From Deltaproteobacteria bacterium CG_4_8_14_3_um_filter_43_13 (GTDB lineage Bacteria; Desulfobacterota; UBA8473), in NCBI GenBank assembly GCA_002782605.1, contig PFIF01000231.1, forward strand, positions 1 through 6,708: a stretch of DNA of 6,708 bases. The letters are read 5' to 3'. Shown in pieces: positions 6,548 to 6,708 of this stretch. The position numbers were made by a program, and so were the translations under genes. Within the stretch, counting starts at the first letter, position 1; every line of letters begins with the position of its first letter. The notes beneath the pieces are model-generated. The model had not been told where the DNA came from. It ran no database searches and was given only the letters and a program-made list of their open reading frames with translations.

Positions 6548-6563
6548 AGTAGTTGTAACTACT
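6548..6563. repeat. 16-bp inverted repeat upstream of the operon
   Basis: AGTAGTT and AACTACT are perfect 7-bp inverted arms around a 2-bp centre (GT). The site lies just upstream of the candidate promoter, where an operator could sit, but it also directly abuts the AAGGCACA repeat and may be one end of that element. Confidence 0.5.
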
Positions 6564-6567
6564 CACT

Positions 6568-6599
6568 AAGGCACAAAGGCACAGAGCACCAAAGGCACA
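6568..6599. repeat. Four-unit 8-bp tandem repeat (AAGGCACA type)
   Basis: Three exact copies of AAGGCACA (6568-6575, 6576-6583, 6592-6599) flank one decayed unit GAGCACCA (6584-6591), all in 8-bp register. The preceding ACTACTCACT and the repeat type resemble an intergenic repeat I recall from several environmental bacterial genomes, typically as CACTAAGGCACAAAGG-like strings. No coding function is likely. Confidence 0.7.
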
Positions 6600-6665
6600 A
6601 AAAATACGGTTTACAGTTAATAATTAGTTGATCCTGAAAAATGAAAAGTTTCCTTTGGAGCGAAC

Positions 6666-6708
6666 ATGAGCAGGATTTTTGGGGTACCCATCTTGACGAA
6701 GCGGAAGA
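6666..6708 (+). CDS. Possible start of a gene running off the right edge (very uncertain)
   Basis: ATG at 6666 follows GGAG (6657-6660) with 5-nt spacing and opens MSRIFGVPILTKRK to the window end. A second frame from ATG 6641 is also open (starting MKSFLWSEHEQDFW) but lacks a ribosome-binding site. Minus-strand frames are open here as well, so with only 43 bases the coding status cannot be decided. The stretch could equally be part of the repeat element to its left. Confidence 0.2.
   Translation, partial: MSRIFGVPILTKRK

Noticed and set aside
6568..6599. CRISPR-like array
   Set aside because: Units are 8 bp in direct tandem with no spacers and no cas genes.
6443..6708. Possible Mg2+ riboswitch (M-box) upstream of the operon
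   Set aside because: I looked because of the Mg2+-related genes, but saw none of the conserved M-box sequence blocks and no terminator hairpin before the start codon. A covariance-model search would settle it.

Overview
The window looks like chromosome from a Gram-negative (diderm) bacterium of moderate GC content. The signs are a lipoprotein-type solute-binding protein, a SPOR-domain cell-wall enzyme and mostly short intergenic gaps. The lineage cannot be fixed from this sequence. The AAGGCACA-type intergenic repeat near the right edge resembles elements I associate with environmental groups such as Desulfobacterota, Nitrospirota and Brocadiales; that placement is inference only.

Layout: (1) 1-745, minus strand, is the N-terminal 248 codons of an AAA_14/DUF4143 ATPase that runs off the left edge. 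It has a near-consensus promoter so close to its ATG that the mRNA should be leaderless. (2) 746-1080 is a 335-bp divergent intergenic region with promoters for both flanking genes, an A8G8 homopolymer run and a 12-bp palindrome over the next start codon. (3) 1081-2229, plus strand, is a D,D-carboxypeptidase (PBP5/DacF type, peptidase S11) with a SPOR domain where PBP5-type enzymes normally carry their C-terminal domain. (4) 2236-2257 is a hairpin between convergent genes, best read as the minus-strand terminator. (5) 6442-2273, minus strand, is a tight three-gene operon: a family-5 solute-binding lipoprotein, then a soluble PRC-barrel/MgtE_N/CBS-pair protein (10-bp gap), then an NRAMP-family transporter (2-bp gap). 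(6) 6443-6708 holds the operon leader, a 16-bp inverted repeat, an 8-bp tandem repeat and possibly the start of a plus-strand gene at the right edge.

The most interesting part is the operon. The middle protein has everything MgtE uses to sense Mg2+ (MgtE_N helices plus two CBS domains) but stops where the MgtE plug helix and channel should begin. The gene 2 bp downstream is an NRAMP-fold carrier whose ion-site motifs are changed: DPGN reads DAGG and MPH reads APW. Those changes (Asn to Gly, Met to Ala) are the kind I recall for NRAMP-related Mg2+ transporters (NRMTs). The simplest reading is a split system in which an MgtE-type cytosolic Mg2+ sensor has been paired with an NRMT carrier, with an orphan periplasmic binding lipoprotein made from the same transcript. 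The gene content is seen directly; the coupling is inference.
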